Assembly: GCF_947498825.1 (NCBI RefSeq)
Contig: NZ_CANMLV010000015.1
Coordinates: 51,831-115,830 of the forward strand
Length of the DNA: 64,000 bases
From: an uncultured Cedecea sp.
Lineage (GTDB): Bacteria; Pseudomonadota; Gammaproteobacteria; Enterobacterales; Enterobacteriaceae
Direction: 5' to 3'
Shown: in pieces, positions 49,946 through 59,600 of the stretch
Position numbering within the stretch: the first letter of the stretch is position 1
Layout: each line of letters opens with the position of its first letter
Program-made: the position numbers and the translations under genes
The notes under the pieces: model-generated
Databases searched by the model: none
What the model was told of the DNA's origin: nothing
What the model saw: only the letters and a program-made list of their open reading frames with translations

Positions 49946-50320
49946 AGGTTCCGCCTTTATCACTAATATTATTTGTCTGATTGATTGTACCCGACCTCAT
50001 GCCCTTCCGTCTGTAAACTACGATAAAGGTTAGCCCGAAATACAACATAAAAAGAGGCTGAAAAAGGTAAAAGTGTGCAACGAAAAGCCTGTTGTCACGC
50101 AGAATCATTGAAATAACCTGAATTTTCGGGCATAACCCCTGTCAGCAATAAATTAATGATTATACCCGTCATAATTCAAGTTGCTTGGGTGTTGCCCGCG
50201 TGAGGCGCACCTACAAGCAACTTGAATTATTTTGGGTATATATACTTGTGTTGCCTCCAGAACTCAAATAGCACATCAGCAGGTAACAGCATTTCTGGCA
50301 CAATCCCCATGGAGTCTATT
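49946..50320. other. Divergent intergenic region sohB-yciK with a dispersed repeat
   Basis: The repeat at 50161-50241 occupies the centre and the yciK ribosome-binding region the end. No gene is seen. Confidence 0.5.
50161..50241. repeat. Dispersed palindromic repeat, full copy, inverted
   Basis: The reverse complement of the pattern at 8308-8392 and 35820-35900: it starts 'tatacccgtcataattcaag' and ends 'aattattttgggtatata'. Confidence 0.8.
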
Positions 50321-51082
50321 TTGCTTTATCAACCGGCAGAAAACATATTAGAAAAACGGATTATTCTGGTCACAGGTGCCAGTGATGGTATAGGTCGTGA
50401 AGCGGCTATAACCTATGCGCGCTTCGGTGCCTCTGTCATTCTGGTTGGTCGTAATCAAGAAAAACTGAATACGGTTGCCCGGCAGATCAACGATCAAGGC
50501 TTTCCTCAGGCTGAGATTCTGTTGCTGGATTTTGCCCACGCAACATCGGCTGATTGTTGGCAACTGGCGAGCCAGCTGGCAGAGAAAGTGCCCTGTCTCG
50601 ACGGCGTCTTGCACAATGCCGGTATTCTCGGTGACCGGGGAATGATGACGGAACAAAATCCTGAAACCTGGCAAGCCGTAATGCAGATTAATGTCAATGC
50701 CACATTCTTTCTGACCCAGGCATTACTCCCCCTGTTGCTCAAAGCGCAGTCTCCTTCTCTGGTGTTTACCAGTTCCAGCGTCGGACGGCTTGGCAGAGCG
50801 GGCTGGGGAGCCTATGCCGTCTCTAAATTTGCCACCGAAGGCATGATGCAAACGCTGGCGGATGAATATAAACCAGAAAAATTGCGGGTTAACTGTATCA
50901 ATCCTGGGGGAACACGTACGGCCATGCGCGCCAGCGCCTTCCCGACCGAGGATCCCGGCAAACTGAAAACCCCAGCCGACCTGATGCCCCTCTACTTATG
51001 GCTGATGACAGATGACAGCCGAGGTCAGACAGGGCAAAGTTTTGATGCACAACCGCAGCGCAAACCGGGAATAGCAGAATGA
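50321..51082 (+). CDS. yciK: YciK, short-chain oxidoreductase
   Basis: The TTG at 50321, six bases after GGAG, is proposed as the start because it aligns (MLYQPAENILEKRIILVTGASDGIG) with E. coli MHYQPKQDLLNDRIILVTGASDGIG. An ATG four codons earlier (50309) is possible. The 253-aa SDR carries the cofactor motif TGASDGIG, LHNAG, catalytic serine in SSVGR and YAVSK (Tyr, Lys). The substrate is unknown. It overlaps btuR by four bases, so the two are coupled. Confidence 0.92.
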   Translation: MLYQPAENILEKRIILVTGASDGIGREAAITYARFGASVILVGRNQEKLNTVARQINDQGFPQAEILLLDFAHATSADCWQLASQLAEKVPCLDGVLHNAGILGDRGMMTEQNPETWQAVMQINVNATFFLTQALLPLLLKAQSPSLVFTSSSVGRLGRAGWGAYAVSKFATEGMMQTLADEYKPEKLRVNCINPGGTRTAMRASAFPTEDPGKLKTPADLMPLYLWLMTDDSRGQTGQSFDAQPQRKPGIAE

Positions 51083-51669
51083 GTGATTCACGTTATCAGC
51101 AACGGCAGCAACGGCATAAAGAGAAAGTGGATGCAGGTATTGCCCGTGCTCAGGAAGAACGCGGCATCCTGATTGTTTTTACAGGCAACGGCAAAGGGAA
51201 AACCACCGCCGCGTTCGGCACGGTGACCCGTGCAGTCGGACATCAGAAAAAAGCCGGCGTTATTCAGTTTATCAAAGGAACATGGCCCAATGGTGAGCGT
51301 AATTTACTCGAGCCTCTTGGCGTGGAATTTCAGGTCATGGCGACCGGATTTACCTGGGAGACACAAAACCGGGAAACCGATACCCAAGCCTGTCTGGACA
51401 CCTGGCAGCATGCATTGCGAATGCTGGCTGACGAGCATCTGGACTTGGTAGTACTGGATGAGCTGACCTATATGGTGACTTACGGTTATCTGGCCCTTGA
51501 GGAGGTTATTGCCGCGCTTAATGCACGCCCGGCTCACCAAACCGTTATCATTACCGGTCGCGCCTGTCACCGTGACTTGCTGGAGCTTGCTGATACAGTG
51601 AGCGAATTGCGTCCGGTCAAGCATGCCTTTGAGAGTGGTATCAAAGCGCAGCAAGGTATTGATTACTGA
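51079..51669 (+). CDS. btuR: Cob(I)yrinic acid a,c-diamide adenosyltransferase
   Basis: The enzyme adenosylates corrinoids with ATP, which is needed to salvage cobalamin. The 196-aa product (CobA/CobO/BtuR family) has the P-loop FTGNGKGKTTAAFG, an N-terminal RQQRHKEKVDAGIARAQ helix, VVLDELTYMV (Walker B-like) and the ending KHAFESGIKAQQGIDY. Start ATG overlaps the end of yciK. Confidence 0.96.
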   Translation: MSDSRYQQRQQRHKEKVDAGIARAQEERGILIVFTGNGKGKTTAAFGTVTRAVGHQKKAGVIQFIKGTWPNGERNLLEPLGVEFQVMATGFTWETQNRETDTQACLDTWQHALRMLADEHLDLVVLDELTYMVTYGYLALEEVIAALNARPAHQTVIITGRACHRDLLELADTVSELRPVKHAFESGIKAQQGIDY

Positions 51670-51747
51670 AAATATTGACTGAAAGAAAAAATGCGATGGT
51701 AAGCAGAGGGAAAATATGACTTCCCTCTGACCAGTCAGCAGGGTCGA

Positions 51748-52806
51748 TTAACCAGAACGGCTACCGGAGTTTTTGCCTGAACGCCCACTTGCACGTCCAC
51801 CTGCACTTTCACCAGTACGTCTGCTTGGACGTCCGCCAGACTTTTCACCTGTACGACTACTTGGGCGCCCACCCGGACGTACAGCACTGTTTTCACCGCT
51901 ACGACTACTTGGACGTCCACCAGCAGATCGTCCACCGGAACCTTCTGTGGAACGGTCATTGTTAACCTGGCTATGACGTTTCACCGCACGACGGATCTGA
52001 TTAGCTTTCATCGGACGGCGATCTTTCTCTACCGCAACCTTGCTGTTGGTTTCTTCATCTAAATCAACCAAAGCACGCAAGTAGTTAGTTGGGCCAAGAT
52101 CAAGCTCGGTATAACCGCCACGCGGCAGGCCTTTTGGTAACTGAATATCGCCATAACGTACGCGGATAAGGCGGCTTACCTGCACTCCGACTGCTTCCCA
52201 AAGACGACGAACCTCACGATTACGGCCTTCGGTCAACGTCACGCTGTACCATTGGTTAATCCCTTCACCGCCGGTAAACTTGATACTTTTAAAGGCTGCC
52301 GGACCGTCTTCCAACTGTACGCCACGGGAAAGTTGCTTGATTTTATCGTCACCCACTTCACCAAAGACACGCACAGCATATTCACGTTCCACCTCACGGC
52401 TTGGATGCATCAGACGGTTAGCCAGTTCACCATCGGTCGTGAACAACAGCAGACCACAAGTATTCACATCCAAACGCCCTACTGCAATCCAGCGCGCACC
52501 TCGCAGTTTAGGCAAACGGTCAAAAACCGTTGGCCTTCCTTCCGGATCGCTACGGGTACAGAGCTCACCCTCTGGCTTGTAATAGGCCAGTACGCGGCAA
52601 ATCTGCTCAACGGACTCTTTAACAGAAATCAGATGGCCATCAATACGAATTTTGATCGACGGGGTGACTTCCACCCGGTCTCCCAGTGTGGCTATTTTGC
52701 CGTCAACGCTTACGCGGCCCGCTGAGATAATGGTTTCAATCTCACGACGAGAACCATGACCAGCACGTGCCAGTACTTTTTGTAGCTTTTCGCTCTTTTC
52801 GCTCAT
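51748..52806 (-). CDS. rluB: 23S rRNA pseudouridine(2605) synthase RluB, long repetitive tail
   Basis: RluB converts U2605 of 23S rRNA to pseudouridine. The 352-aa product has an S4 domain ([18 protein letters not shown]) and the RsuA/RluB catalytic core with [26 protein letters not shown] (catalytic Asp). The length exceeds E. coli RluB (291 aa). After residue about 290 there is a Gly/Arg/Ser/Pro tail made of degenerate '[10 protein letters not shown]'-like units. Such tails vary among species and probably add RNA affinity. It converges on btuR. Confidence 0.95.
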   Translation of the reverse strand: MSEKSEKLQKVLARAGHGSRREIETIISAGRVSVDGKIATLGDRVEVTPSIKIRIDGHLISVKESVEQICRVLAYYKPEGELCTRSDPEGRPTVFDRLPKLRGARWIAVGRLDVNTCGLLLFTTDGELANRLMHPSREVEREYAVRVFGEVGDDKIKQLSRGVQLEDGPAAFKSIKFTGGEGINQWYSVTLTEGRNREVRRLWEAVGVQVSRLIRVRYGDIQLPKGLPRGGYTELDLGPTNYLRALVDLDEETNSKVAVEKDRRPMKANQIRRAVKRHSQVNNDRSTEGSGGRSAGGRPSSRSGENSAVRPGGRPSSRTGEKSGGRPSRRTGESAGGRASGRSGKNSGSRSG

Positions 52807-53257
52807 TGAGCTTCCTCGGTGTCGCCTTCACAGGCGTCTTTGCAATATTGTAATTTATTTAATTTTCAATAACTTACTTGTTATGTTGAGTGTTATTATA
52901 CAGCCTTTTCACCATAGTGTAACCCGGTTTGTTGTACATCATTTCTTTATCGTTTATGTACTCTTAAAGTCAGTCAAGTAAGCGCTACATGGCAGGATAA
53001 ACTCTAGGGTCTGATTATAAAAACAACAAATAAAATAATTCTTGCAATCAACATCCTTTTGATGTAAAGTAAATTTGGGATTATATAAGCATTAAACTTT
53101 GTACGAAAAAAATATACACCCCACTACCCGCCGGAGCCTTGCTTGGTGTGGCTTGCGTGAGTTATTCATCTACCTGATTGTGAGTGTCATAGATGGTAAT
53201 AACTCTTTAGGTCTTATCCAAAGTATCGGTTTATAGTCAATTACAACAGGAGGAACA
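52807..53257. other. Left boundary of the genomic island
   Basis: After the rluB start the sequence becomes AT-rich and unrelated to the yciO/trp region that follows rluB in E. coli. No gene or tRNA is seen, and I could not identify an attachment site. An AGGAGG stands just before the next start. Confidence 0.5.
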
Positions 53258-53992
53258 TTGTTACAACAGATCAACACAGAACCAGCCCCCCTACAGACAA
53301 CACCTTACAAAATCATAACGCACCAGCATGGGCGGTATAAACTCATCGTCGGCGATCGATTTATCCATAATGGCTACCCTTATAAGATTAACACTACGGG
53401 GTTGTCAGGCGTCAGGCTGGATATCCTTGAACCCATAGCAGCAGAACTTGATGTCATGCAGTCAATGTACAGCCATGTGTTTTTCGCTCGTTTCGACTTA
53501 AGGTTGCCAGTTGGCACCCCTGTAGAAATCAGTAACGAATGGATGCGCCAGCTCTTCAAAAAATTACGTGAGCGCCTCAAGTCCAAGAATAAAAGACCGC
53601 CGAATGTCACTACTCCAATTAACAACTTTGCTTTCGGCTGGGTACGGGAAAAAGAAACAGCCAAACAGGATCACTACCATTGCTGGATTGCTCTTCCCCA
53701 TCGACAGATACAACGATTGGGTGGTCGAACATATGGCATCGGCAACGCGATTATGGAAATTTGGTGCCAACTGACAGGTGGTGACGATTCACTGGTCGAA
53801 CTCTTAGGCAAGGATGAACGGTTCCCGACTCACTATATTATTGAACGTGATAAAGCAGAAAGTTTGGAGGGTATTTTCTACTGGGTATCTTATCTGGCAA
53901 AAGTACGGGGGAAGTACCAAACAGGGAAAGGAGATCGCGTTCATTCAACTTCACAATTACGCAATAAAAAAGTCAACGATCAGAATCCTTAG
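53258..53992 (+). CDS. Inovirus Gp2-type / YfjJ-like replication-family protein
   Basis: The TTG at 53258 with AGGAGG five bases upstream gives a 244-aa protein. The pattern FARFDLRLPVG..., GWVREKETAKQDHYHCWIALPHRQIQRLGGRTYGIGNAIMEIWCQLTGG and FYWVSYLAKVRGKYQ matches the YagK/YfjJ C-terminal (inovirus Gp2) domain of P4-like satellites and islands such as CP4-57. The HYHCW motif resembles the HUH-like core of rolling-circle initiators, but catalysis is unproven here. It is the first gene of the island next to rluB. Confidence 0.7.
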   Translation: MLQQINTEPAPLQTTPYKIITHQHGRYKLIVGDRFIHNGYPYKINTTGLSGVRLDILEPIAAELDVMQSMYSHVFFARFDLRLPVGTPVEISNEWMRQLFKKLRERLKSKNKRPPNVTTPINNFAFGWVREKETAKQDHYHCWIALPHRQIQRLGGRTYGIGNAIMEIWCQLTGGDDSLVELLGKDERFPTHYIIERDKAESLEGIFYWVSYLAKVRGKYQTGKGDRVHSTSQLRNKKVNDQNP

Positions 53993-54471
53993 CCAAACGC
54001 ATCAGGAGCCACGCAGGCAGCCAAGCAGTACCTATGCATTACCTATAGCAAAATAATTGCTTACAATGGCTCTCAGCTCGCTTAGCAAGGCTTTGATTGC
54101 GATATCTTTGGGTTAACTTTAAAAAATAACACTAAACAACCATCTTTACAACTAAATATTCAGGGTCTATGCCGACACTGAGTTTGATGGTCGGTTTTAT
54201 CACTGCTTAAAAATACATCTAAAATACAGGTAAATTAAACATTAAATGTTTGTTAAATCCGGTCATGGTACAACTGCATACTCCGCTTAAGTACCCGTAA
54301 TATAAATTAGGCAATAACTTATAGTTACTTTGCTTATTAGGATAAGAGCTAAAAAGCACAGAATATTAAATGTCTGCTAAGAGCGAAGCGGACGGACATC
54401 AACACTTGATGAATGTTTACACGATGCAATTAAAAATCTGATATCACGTATGTGTCCGCTGTGCCTGTTGG
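53993..54471. other. Island spacer without recognised genes
   Basis: AT-rich DNA with no supported gene and no repeat that I could define. Confidence 0.45.
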
Positions 54472-54888
54472 CTATTTATCTAATTGACGATAGTCAGTTA
54501 TAGATCCGTCGAATGAAGTATCTGGAATATGAATACGACAATTCAGTTTTACCCCTGAATAGTTTTCTGTAAATGAAAATTGTGTAGTTGTTGTTGCATC
54601 ATTCCTCATTACTCGAGGATTTTTCGACCTATTATCTACTACAAAGGTTCTATCACGTATGCGTTCAAAGGCTCTGTGCAATCCGCTATCTGCACCTAAA
54701 TAGAAAGAAGCATTCATTAACGCTTCAACTTGATTGAAAGAATATGTCTGAGCTGGATTGCTCACAATATAATCAATAGCAGCTTCTAATCTTGAAATAC
54801 CTTCGGGAATTAGCTCAGCCTCTCTCATCAACTTTAGAGCATAATTGCAACCTATTGACACACCTTTTGCTTCATCATTTCTTTTCAT
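54472..54888 (-). CDS. Hypothetical protein, 138 aa
   Basis: The ATG at 54888 with AAGGATTAA upstream begins [30 protein letters not shown]. The longer frame from 54945 has no support. The protein is soluble. Its centre (LEAAIDYIVSNPAQTYSFNQVEALMNASF) looks like a helical DNA-binding or regulatory domain. The C-terminal third is beta-rich. It may be a small island regulator. The family is not recognised. Confidence 0.5.
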   Translation of the reverse strand: MKRNDEAKGVSIGCNYALKLMREAELIPEGISRLEAAIDYIVSNPAQTYSFNQVEALMNASFYLGADSGLHRAFERIRDRTFVVDNRSKNPRVMRNDATTTTQFSFTENYSGVKLNCRIHIPDTSFDGSITDYRQLDK

Positions 54889-55503
54889 AATTAATCCTTT
54901 TTTATCTTCGCCGATTTTATAACAACGTCCGCTTAAGAGCGGCATAACAGCTTGACTAAGTTAGCCTAATTCTTTTTGATATTCCATTATACTTGATTGT
55001 CTGCTGGCTCAGTTTTAGCTCAAACAGTGCTTTGAATTAGCTCACTTCCTTTGCTAAACCCCTGTGACTGTGACGGCGCTTACAGCCAGCAGAATCCTTG
55101 TGTGCGATACAGCAAGTGCTGCTGGTGGCAATGGTGGCAGAGTGATTGCCAAACACGATCCATTCCCTGCTTAGCAAGTGAATGCACACAAAATAGTATA
55201 TGAGTACATATTCTCATGAACGGTCTAACGTAAGCAGGTGTACCAATACCCACAGCGAGCGATATGGGCTTAATTTTATCATGATAAATGATGAATAATT
55301 GATTGTGATTTAATAAAAAAAAGAGTCTTTTAGACTAATGAGGTTACAAGGGTAATCGAGGGAGCAAAGGTGGCTTAGTCTATAAGTCCAGACTAAGCCT
55401 AGTATTGCGATGAGCTTAATCTAAGCTGGCAGGTGATTTTGTGGCTGGTATTATGCAGGGAGCAGATTATCCGATACTGCCCCATGGCTTGAGTAGCCTC
55501 AGG
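54889..55503. other. Island spacer downstream of herA, no gene recognised
   Basis: Short decayed frames only, for example a 23-codon plus-strand frame near 55080-55150. A G/C-richer patch at 55050-55160 interrupts the AT-rich background and may be a remnant of another element. Confidence 0.4.
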
Positions 55504-57255
55504 TTATAACTTTGTCCTATTTTGTCGGCGCATGTTTTCTACTGCCAATGCAAAGTCAGAATTGGTAATGTTCTCTTGCCAGCGAGACCAAAAATCTATT
55601 GTTGCACTTAACGGTTTTTCAGTTGGCGGATCAATTTTAATCCTACTTGGCAGCAGCACTGAATCACCTACTACCATGGCTTCTCCAACATCCATGATAG
55701 GAAGTGCTTCTAAGAGACTCTCTAGGCTTTCAGGTAGCAATTTTCGTACTGTCGCTTGGTCATCAGCATTCGTTAAACGCAGAGAAATGATGTTGTTACA
55801 TTGGCTGAGAATGGTTGTACTTACATCAGAAGGCCTTTGACTTACAATCATCAATGCAACTCCATATTTACGTCCTTCTTTAGCGATTTTTTCAAAGGCT
55901 TCAACTGCTCTGCGTTCAACTGGATTACCTTCTTTTTTGGGTAGATATAGATGAGCCTCATCACAGACAAAAGCAATTGGTCTGCGGTCTTTCGGATCAG
56001 TCCAAAATTGAATTTGATAAATGATACGGGCAACCAGACCAATGATTACTGGCAGTATATCAGCCGGAACTTCTGAGAAGTCGATTACTTTAATGCTTTG
56101 CTTTTGCTTACCGAACCCCATCAGTTTTTCAGCAATCATGCTTAATGAATCGTATTTGTTATATTTATCAGGGCTATTGAAAAGAAATCCATAACGTCGA
56201 TCTTGCAAGCGGCTAGCCATCCTGACAAGTAATCTTGAAAATTCACCGTTAAAAGGGCCATTTTTCTCCTTTCCAGCTTGTGCCCCAGGAACTCTTTCTT
56301 CATTTAAAAGCTTTAATTTTTCAATGACATTTTCGAGAGAATAGGGAATTGGACTATCGAGTGTAAAAGACTGCAACAGGTCGGTACGATCATTAGCTCG
56401 TAGGAATGCTTTCTTTTGCTCTGTAATTGCATCTTGCACGACCACAACTTGGTTATGTGCACTGAACTCACTCCGATCAACGAATAATGACTGAATTTCT
56501 TCCGAATTGAGCAACCAATAAGGCAGAAAAAGGAGCGAATCATCATCTACATTTACTTCATCCGGCCCTGGTATTCTCAATTGTTTCGCATATGAAAGCT
56601 CCTTGTACTCACCGTGTAAGTCAAATACTACGAGGTTTGAAGACGGTAATTTGGAGCTTCTTTCCAAAATTGAAGCAACTGTCCATGATTTACCAGAGCC
56701 TGTGCTACCAAGTAAAGCGGCATGTCGCTGGAATAATTTGTTTCCATCAACGTAAGCTCGAGCACTCTCATTCAGTTTATATGCCCCCAATTCTAAGGAG
56801 TGTTTCCCATCGCCAGACTCAGAAATCACCTGCATAAATTCTTCTAGCTGAGCGTCCTTAAGCACATAGCAAGTTGAGTCTATTTCAGGGACATGATCAA
56901 GAGATCTTGAAAACTTATACTTTTGCTTAATTGCATTCCATCGAGTTGCCCCCATTAACGTGATTTTAACTGTGTTGACTACGCTGTCTTCAAAAGTATC
57001 TATATCGTCAGTATCATCATCGTTATCTTGCACTTCGAGAGTAATTGGTTGAGCGACTACAGCTTTTATGACTTTATCAATCATGCCGATAAGCCAACAT
57101 TCAGTTGCACCGCTGAGTTGTACAGTTACAAGCTGCCCCACTCTGGCTTTACGTAGGTCTTTATCACTATTTACCAGAATAGTAACTTTTCTAGTATCAA
57201 CTTCACGGATATTGCCAAGAGTGTAGCCATCATCATTAAAAGTGAAAAGTGCCAT
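55504..57255 (-). CDS. herA: HerA-family ATPase (DUF87) of a SIR2-HerA defence system
   Basis: The 583-aa protein has an N-terminal HAS-barrel-like part (VTILVNSDKDLRKARVGQLVTVQL), Walker A GSTGSGKS (183-190), Walker B AFVCDEAH (428-435) and VSQRPSD (471-477), as in HerA/FtsK-type hexameric translocases. It starts one base after the SIR2 stop, with the SD GGAGG inside the SIR2 end, so translation is coupled. In characterised SIR2-HerA pairs the two form one complex that degrades NAD+ after phage infection. The HerA hexamer acts as scaffold and ATPase. No nuclease domain of its own is visible. Confidence 0.88.
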   Translation of the reverse strand: MALFTFNDDGYTLGNIREVDTRKVTILVNSDKDLRKARVGQLVTVQLSGATECWLIGMIDKVIKAVVAQPITLEVQDNDDDTDDIDTFEDSVVNTVKITLMGATRWNAIKQKYKFSRSLDHVPEIDSTCYVLKDAQLEEFMQVISESGDGKHSLELGAYKLNESARAYVDGNKLFQRHAALLGSTGSGKSWTVASILERSSKLPSSNLVVFDLHGEYKELSYAKQLRIPGPDEVNVDDDSLLFLPYWLLNSEEIQSLFVDRSEFSAHNQVVVVQDAITEQKKAFLRANDRTDLLQSFTLDSPIPYSLENVIEKLKLLNEERVPGAQAGKEKNGPFNGEFSRLLVRMASRLQDRRYGFLFNSPDKYNKYDSLSMIAEKLMGFGKQKQSIKVIDFSEVPADILPVIIGLVARIIYQIQFWTDPKDRRPIAFVCDEAHLYLPKKEGNPVERRAVEAFEKIAKEGRKYGVALMIVSQRPSDVSTTILSQCNNIISLRLTNADDQATVRKLLPESLESLLEALPIMDVGEAMVVGDSVLLPSRIKIDPPTEKPLSATIDFWSRWQENITNSDFALAVENMRRQNRTKL

Positions 57256-57256
57256 A

Positions 57257-58342
57257 TTACCCTCCTAAAAATTCGTTGGTGAATGTTTCAAAACGCCATA
57301 ATTCCTTATCATCTATATGCAGCCAATTTTTAAACTTTTTGTTGTATATTCTACTGTTATCTGAGTTGAGCTGTTTGCATATAAGCCACATATTCGGACA
57401 TTTATTTAGCCATTCTTCGATTCTCGGATTCGAATCACGAGTGATTACTAATGCACGGCATTGGTTTTGTTCAAGCTTTTGCCTAAATGTATTGTTAACA
57501 AGCTGAGAATCATTAAAACCAAATCCTAAAAACAGAAAGCTGGTGTGGTTTCCTACGGCATTATCGTATTCAGTCAACTGGGCTCTGTCTTTGTGTAAGC
57601 GCTGATATTTTGCTGTACCAGGAGTAATCATTGATCGTACAACGCCTTCTGGTTTGTTGAGCATCCAGCTATTACATTCTATAAGCTGAGCATCCCATTC
57701 AAATGTATTTAACGAGCCATGCGGTTTGTGTAGCCGAACATGTTTGCATTCAACGATTCTTGGTGGTTGCCTTTGCTTGCCTAGATTTTTCTGTATCGAC
57801 TGAACTGCCTTTTTCGCTTCACTCCAGTCGTAATGTCGAAGGAAGCCACCGTGAAATCCCGTAATGTATGGAAGCTTATATCGGACAAATGCGTACTCAG
57901 CTAATAAATCATAATTCGGTGTTGCAACATGGAGTTGTTTATCGGCCTGTGGTAAAGCCTCAACCAGCTTTTTTAGTAGAGAACCTGCTGGCCAATCACA
58001 TAACCCTGACATAATTGGATGGGCGTAGGTGTTATCGAGTTGTGCGACAAAGTTAGCTGTTAGTTCCACTATTCGAGCGGTAAGAGCCTCATCCTTGATG
58101 AAGTCCATAGCAGATTCAAAATCATGGCTTTTATCATCAAGCGCAGAGATAACTTGCTGCCATTGTTGTACCTGGGTGTCGGTCATATCACTAGTCAGCT
58201 CGGCTCGAAGATGACTCTCTAGAGCTGGCATCCCAAATTGCAAATCAAGAGCACATGAAGTTCCTGTACCAAACAAAACAAACGGCTTATCAGTAAAAAA
58301 CTCGGCAATTGCTTGATATGCAAATTCCTTTGTCAGCTCCAT
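57257..58342 (-). CDS. SIR2-domain NADase of a SIR2-HerA defence system
   Basis: The ATG at 58342 is preceded by GAGGAGAAAG. The alternative GTG at 58354 is not needed. The 361-aa protein has the SIR2 elements in order: GTGTSC (25-30, the GAGxS loop), TPNYD (141-145), KPHGS (206-210) and FLGFGFND (271-278). The HGG at 164-166 may belong to the catalytic region. The missing zinc-binding module is normal for prokaryotic defence SIR2 proteins, which hydrolyse NAD+ rather than deacetylate. It is the first gene of the pair with herA, one base apart. Confidence 0.85.
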   Translation of the reverse strand: MELTKEFAYQAIAEFFTDKPFVLFGTGTSCALDLQFGMPALESHLRAELTSDMTDTQVQQWQQVISALDDKSHDFESAMDFIKDEALTARIVELTANFVAQLDNTYAHPIMSGLCDWPAGSLLKKLVEALPQADKQLHVATPNYDLLAEYAFVRYKLPYITGFHGGFLRHYDWSEAKKAVQSIQKNLGKQRQPPRIVECKHVRLHKPHGSLNTFEWDAQLIECNSWMLNKPEGVVRSMITPGTAKYQRLHKDRAQLTEYDNAVGNHTSFLFLGFGFNDSQLVNNTFRQKLEQNQCRALVITRDSNPRIEEWLNKCPNMWLICKQLNSDNSRIYNKKFKNWLHIDDKELWRFETFTNEFLGG

Positions 58343-58667
58343 CTTTCTCCTCACTTAAATCATTAAATTTCAGTGCATAAACTTTAATAACTGTAGCATC
58401 AGTGTTCTATTCTCTTACATTAAGGTATCAAGTTTTTGCTAGTCGGAAATTGGTCTTTTACGCAGAATCGGCTTTAGAACACAGATATAAAAGGGTATTA
58501 CTACCTTAAGGATATCTCTCGCTTCGTTTATTAATACCAAATGATGGTAGTAATTCTTTCATTAGTTGCGAAAGCCGTTTGGAATTTCTGTTTTTCATTC
58601 AAAATAGATAGTCAAACTTGTTGTGCTTAACAGAAAAAACTACCAGTTCAAATATGGGAAACGCAGT
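58343..58667. other. Spacer between resolvase and SIR2 gene
   Basis: AT-rich, presumably the sir2-herA promoter region. No gene is seen and no operator is recognised. Confidence 0.45.
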
Positions 58668-59267
58668 TTACGCTTCTTTTTTGACATTCCAGTTACGTTT
58701 AATCGTCGGTAGGCTCAAACCTAACTCAAGCACCGCCTTAGACTGACTCAGCCCCTTTGCTTTAGCTTCCTGTACTCGTTTTAAGGTGTCCGTTGCTACT
58801 GGTCGACCTAGCTTCTTACCCTCGGCTTTAGCCCGTTCCAGCCCTTCTTTGGTACGTTCAATTATCCGAGACTTCTCGAACTCAGCAAAGGCCGAAAACA
58901 TTTGCAACATCAACTTACCTTCGGCACTGGCAAGATTGCTTACAGGCAAATCGAGTGAGACAACATCAATTCCCTTCTCCATCAACATTAAGATAGTCTG
59001 CTGGACATCGATATTGTCTCTTCCCAAGCGATCCAGCTTCAACACTACCAGCTTATCTCCGGGCTTGTCTTTGTCTTTGCCTTCGAGCTTATTAGTTACC
59101 ATATTGGCAAATTCTTTACGCTTCATGGCCTGTACTCCACCGGAGACAGTTTCAGAGATAACCCTACTATCAGGGATATCATAACCAGCCTGACGAATCG
59201 CCATGATCTGGTTTTCTGTTGTTTGTTCACTAGTTGAAACACGGCAATATGCAAAAGTGCGGCTCAT
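58668..59267 (-). CDS. Serine recombinase, resolvase/invertase family
   Basis: The ATG at 59267 gives a 199-aa small serine recombinase. The N-terminus has FAYCRVSTSEQTTENQ, with the catalytic serine at 11. KLVVLKLDRLGRD carries the conserved arginines. MLQMFSAFAEFEKSRIIERTKEGL is the long E helix, and LKRVQEAKAKGLSQSKAVLELGLSLPTIKRNW is a C-terminal HTH. A 39-base upstream extension of the frame lacks family support. It may resolve or invert the element it rides on. Direct repeats in front of it (59287-59324) are candidate binding sites. Confidence 0.85.
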   Translation of the reverse strand: MSRTFAYCRVSTSEQTTENQIMAIRQAGYDIPDSRVISETVSGGVQAMKRKEFANMVTNKLEGKDKDKPGDKLVVLKLDRLGRDNIDVQQTILMLMEKGIDVVSLDLPVSNLASAEGKLMLQMFSAFAEFEKSRIIERTKEGLERAKAEGKKLGRPVATDTLKRVQEAKAKGLSQSKAVLELGLSLPTIKRNWNVKKEA

Positions 59268-59600
59268 AATATGGTGTCCCTTAGCTGGTATCAGAAACGG
59301 TATCATAATCCCCTATTGGTATCATTATATCAATATGCTAATTTATTGACACCTCATTTATGGTGTATTTGCTGGTGTCGTAAAACGAACGATTGTTGAT
59401 ACCAACAAATAGCAGCTCCGCACCCTATAGATATTTGATAAAGATTCAGAGTAACCCCTATGAATGATATGAACCTGCTAGACCGTGCTGACAGTGCGCC
59501 AAAGATATTTCTATACTGGCTATGAGTAAGGCTGTGAAGGCTACTGATGATTTTTCGGGGCGGGGGTAATAGAGGCAGAAAAAACTGCCTCCGGTAGATC
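59268..59600. other. Region upstream of the resolvase with short repeats
   Basis: It includes three GGTATCA direct repeats (59287, 59299, 59318) and an inverted TGATACC near 59395. No gene is seen. Confidence 0.45.
59287..59324. repeat. Three GGTATCA direct repeats, candidate recombinase site
   Basis: GGTATCA begins at 59287, 59299 and 59318, in the leader of the resolvase gene. A further reverse-oriented copy (TGATACC) lies near 59395. Such clustered sites are typical of res sites or autoregulatory operators of serine resolvases, but no binding consensus is known for this one. Confidence 0.4.

Noticed and set aside
53258..53992. Assignment as an active rolling-circle Rep
   Set aside because: The HYHCW motif is only suggestive and no catalytic tyrosine pattern could be confirmed, so it is kept as a Gp2-like family call.
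55050..55160. A more GC-rich patch with a 23-codon frame (LQPAESLCAIQQVLLVAMVAE)
   Set aside because: Too short and without start signals. It may be a fragment of another element but cannot be assigned.
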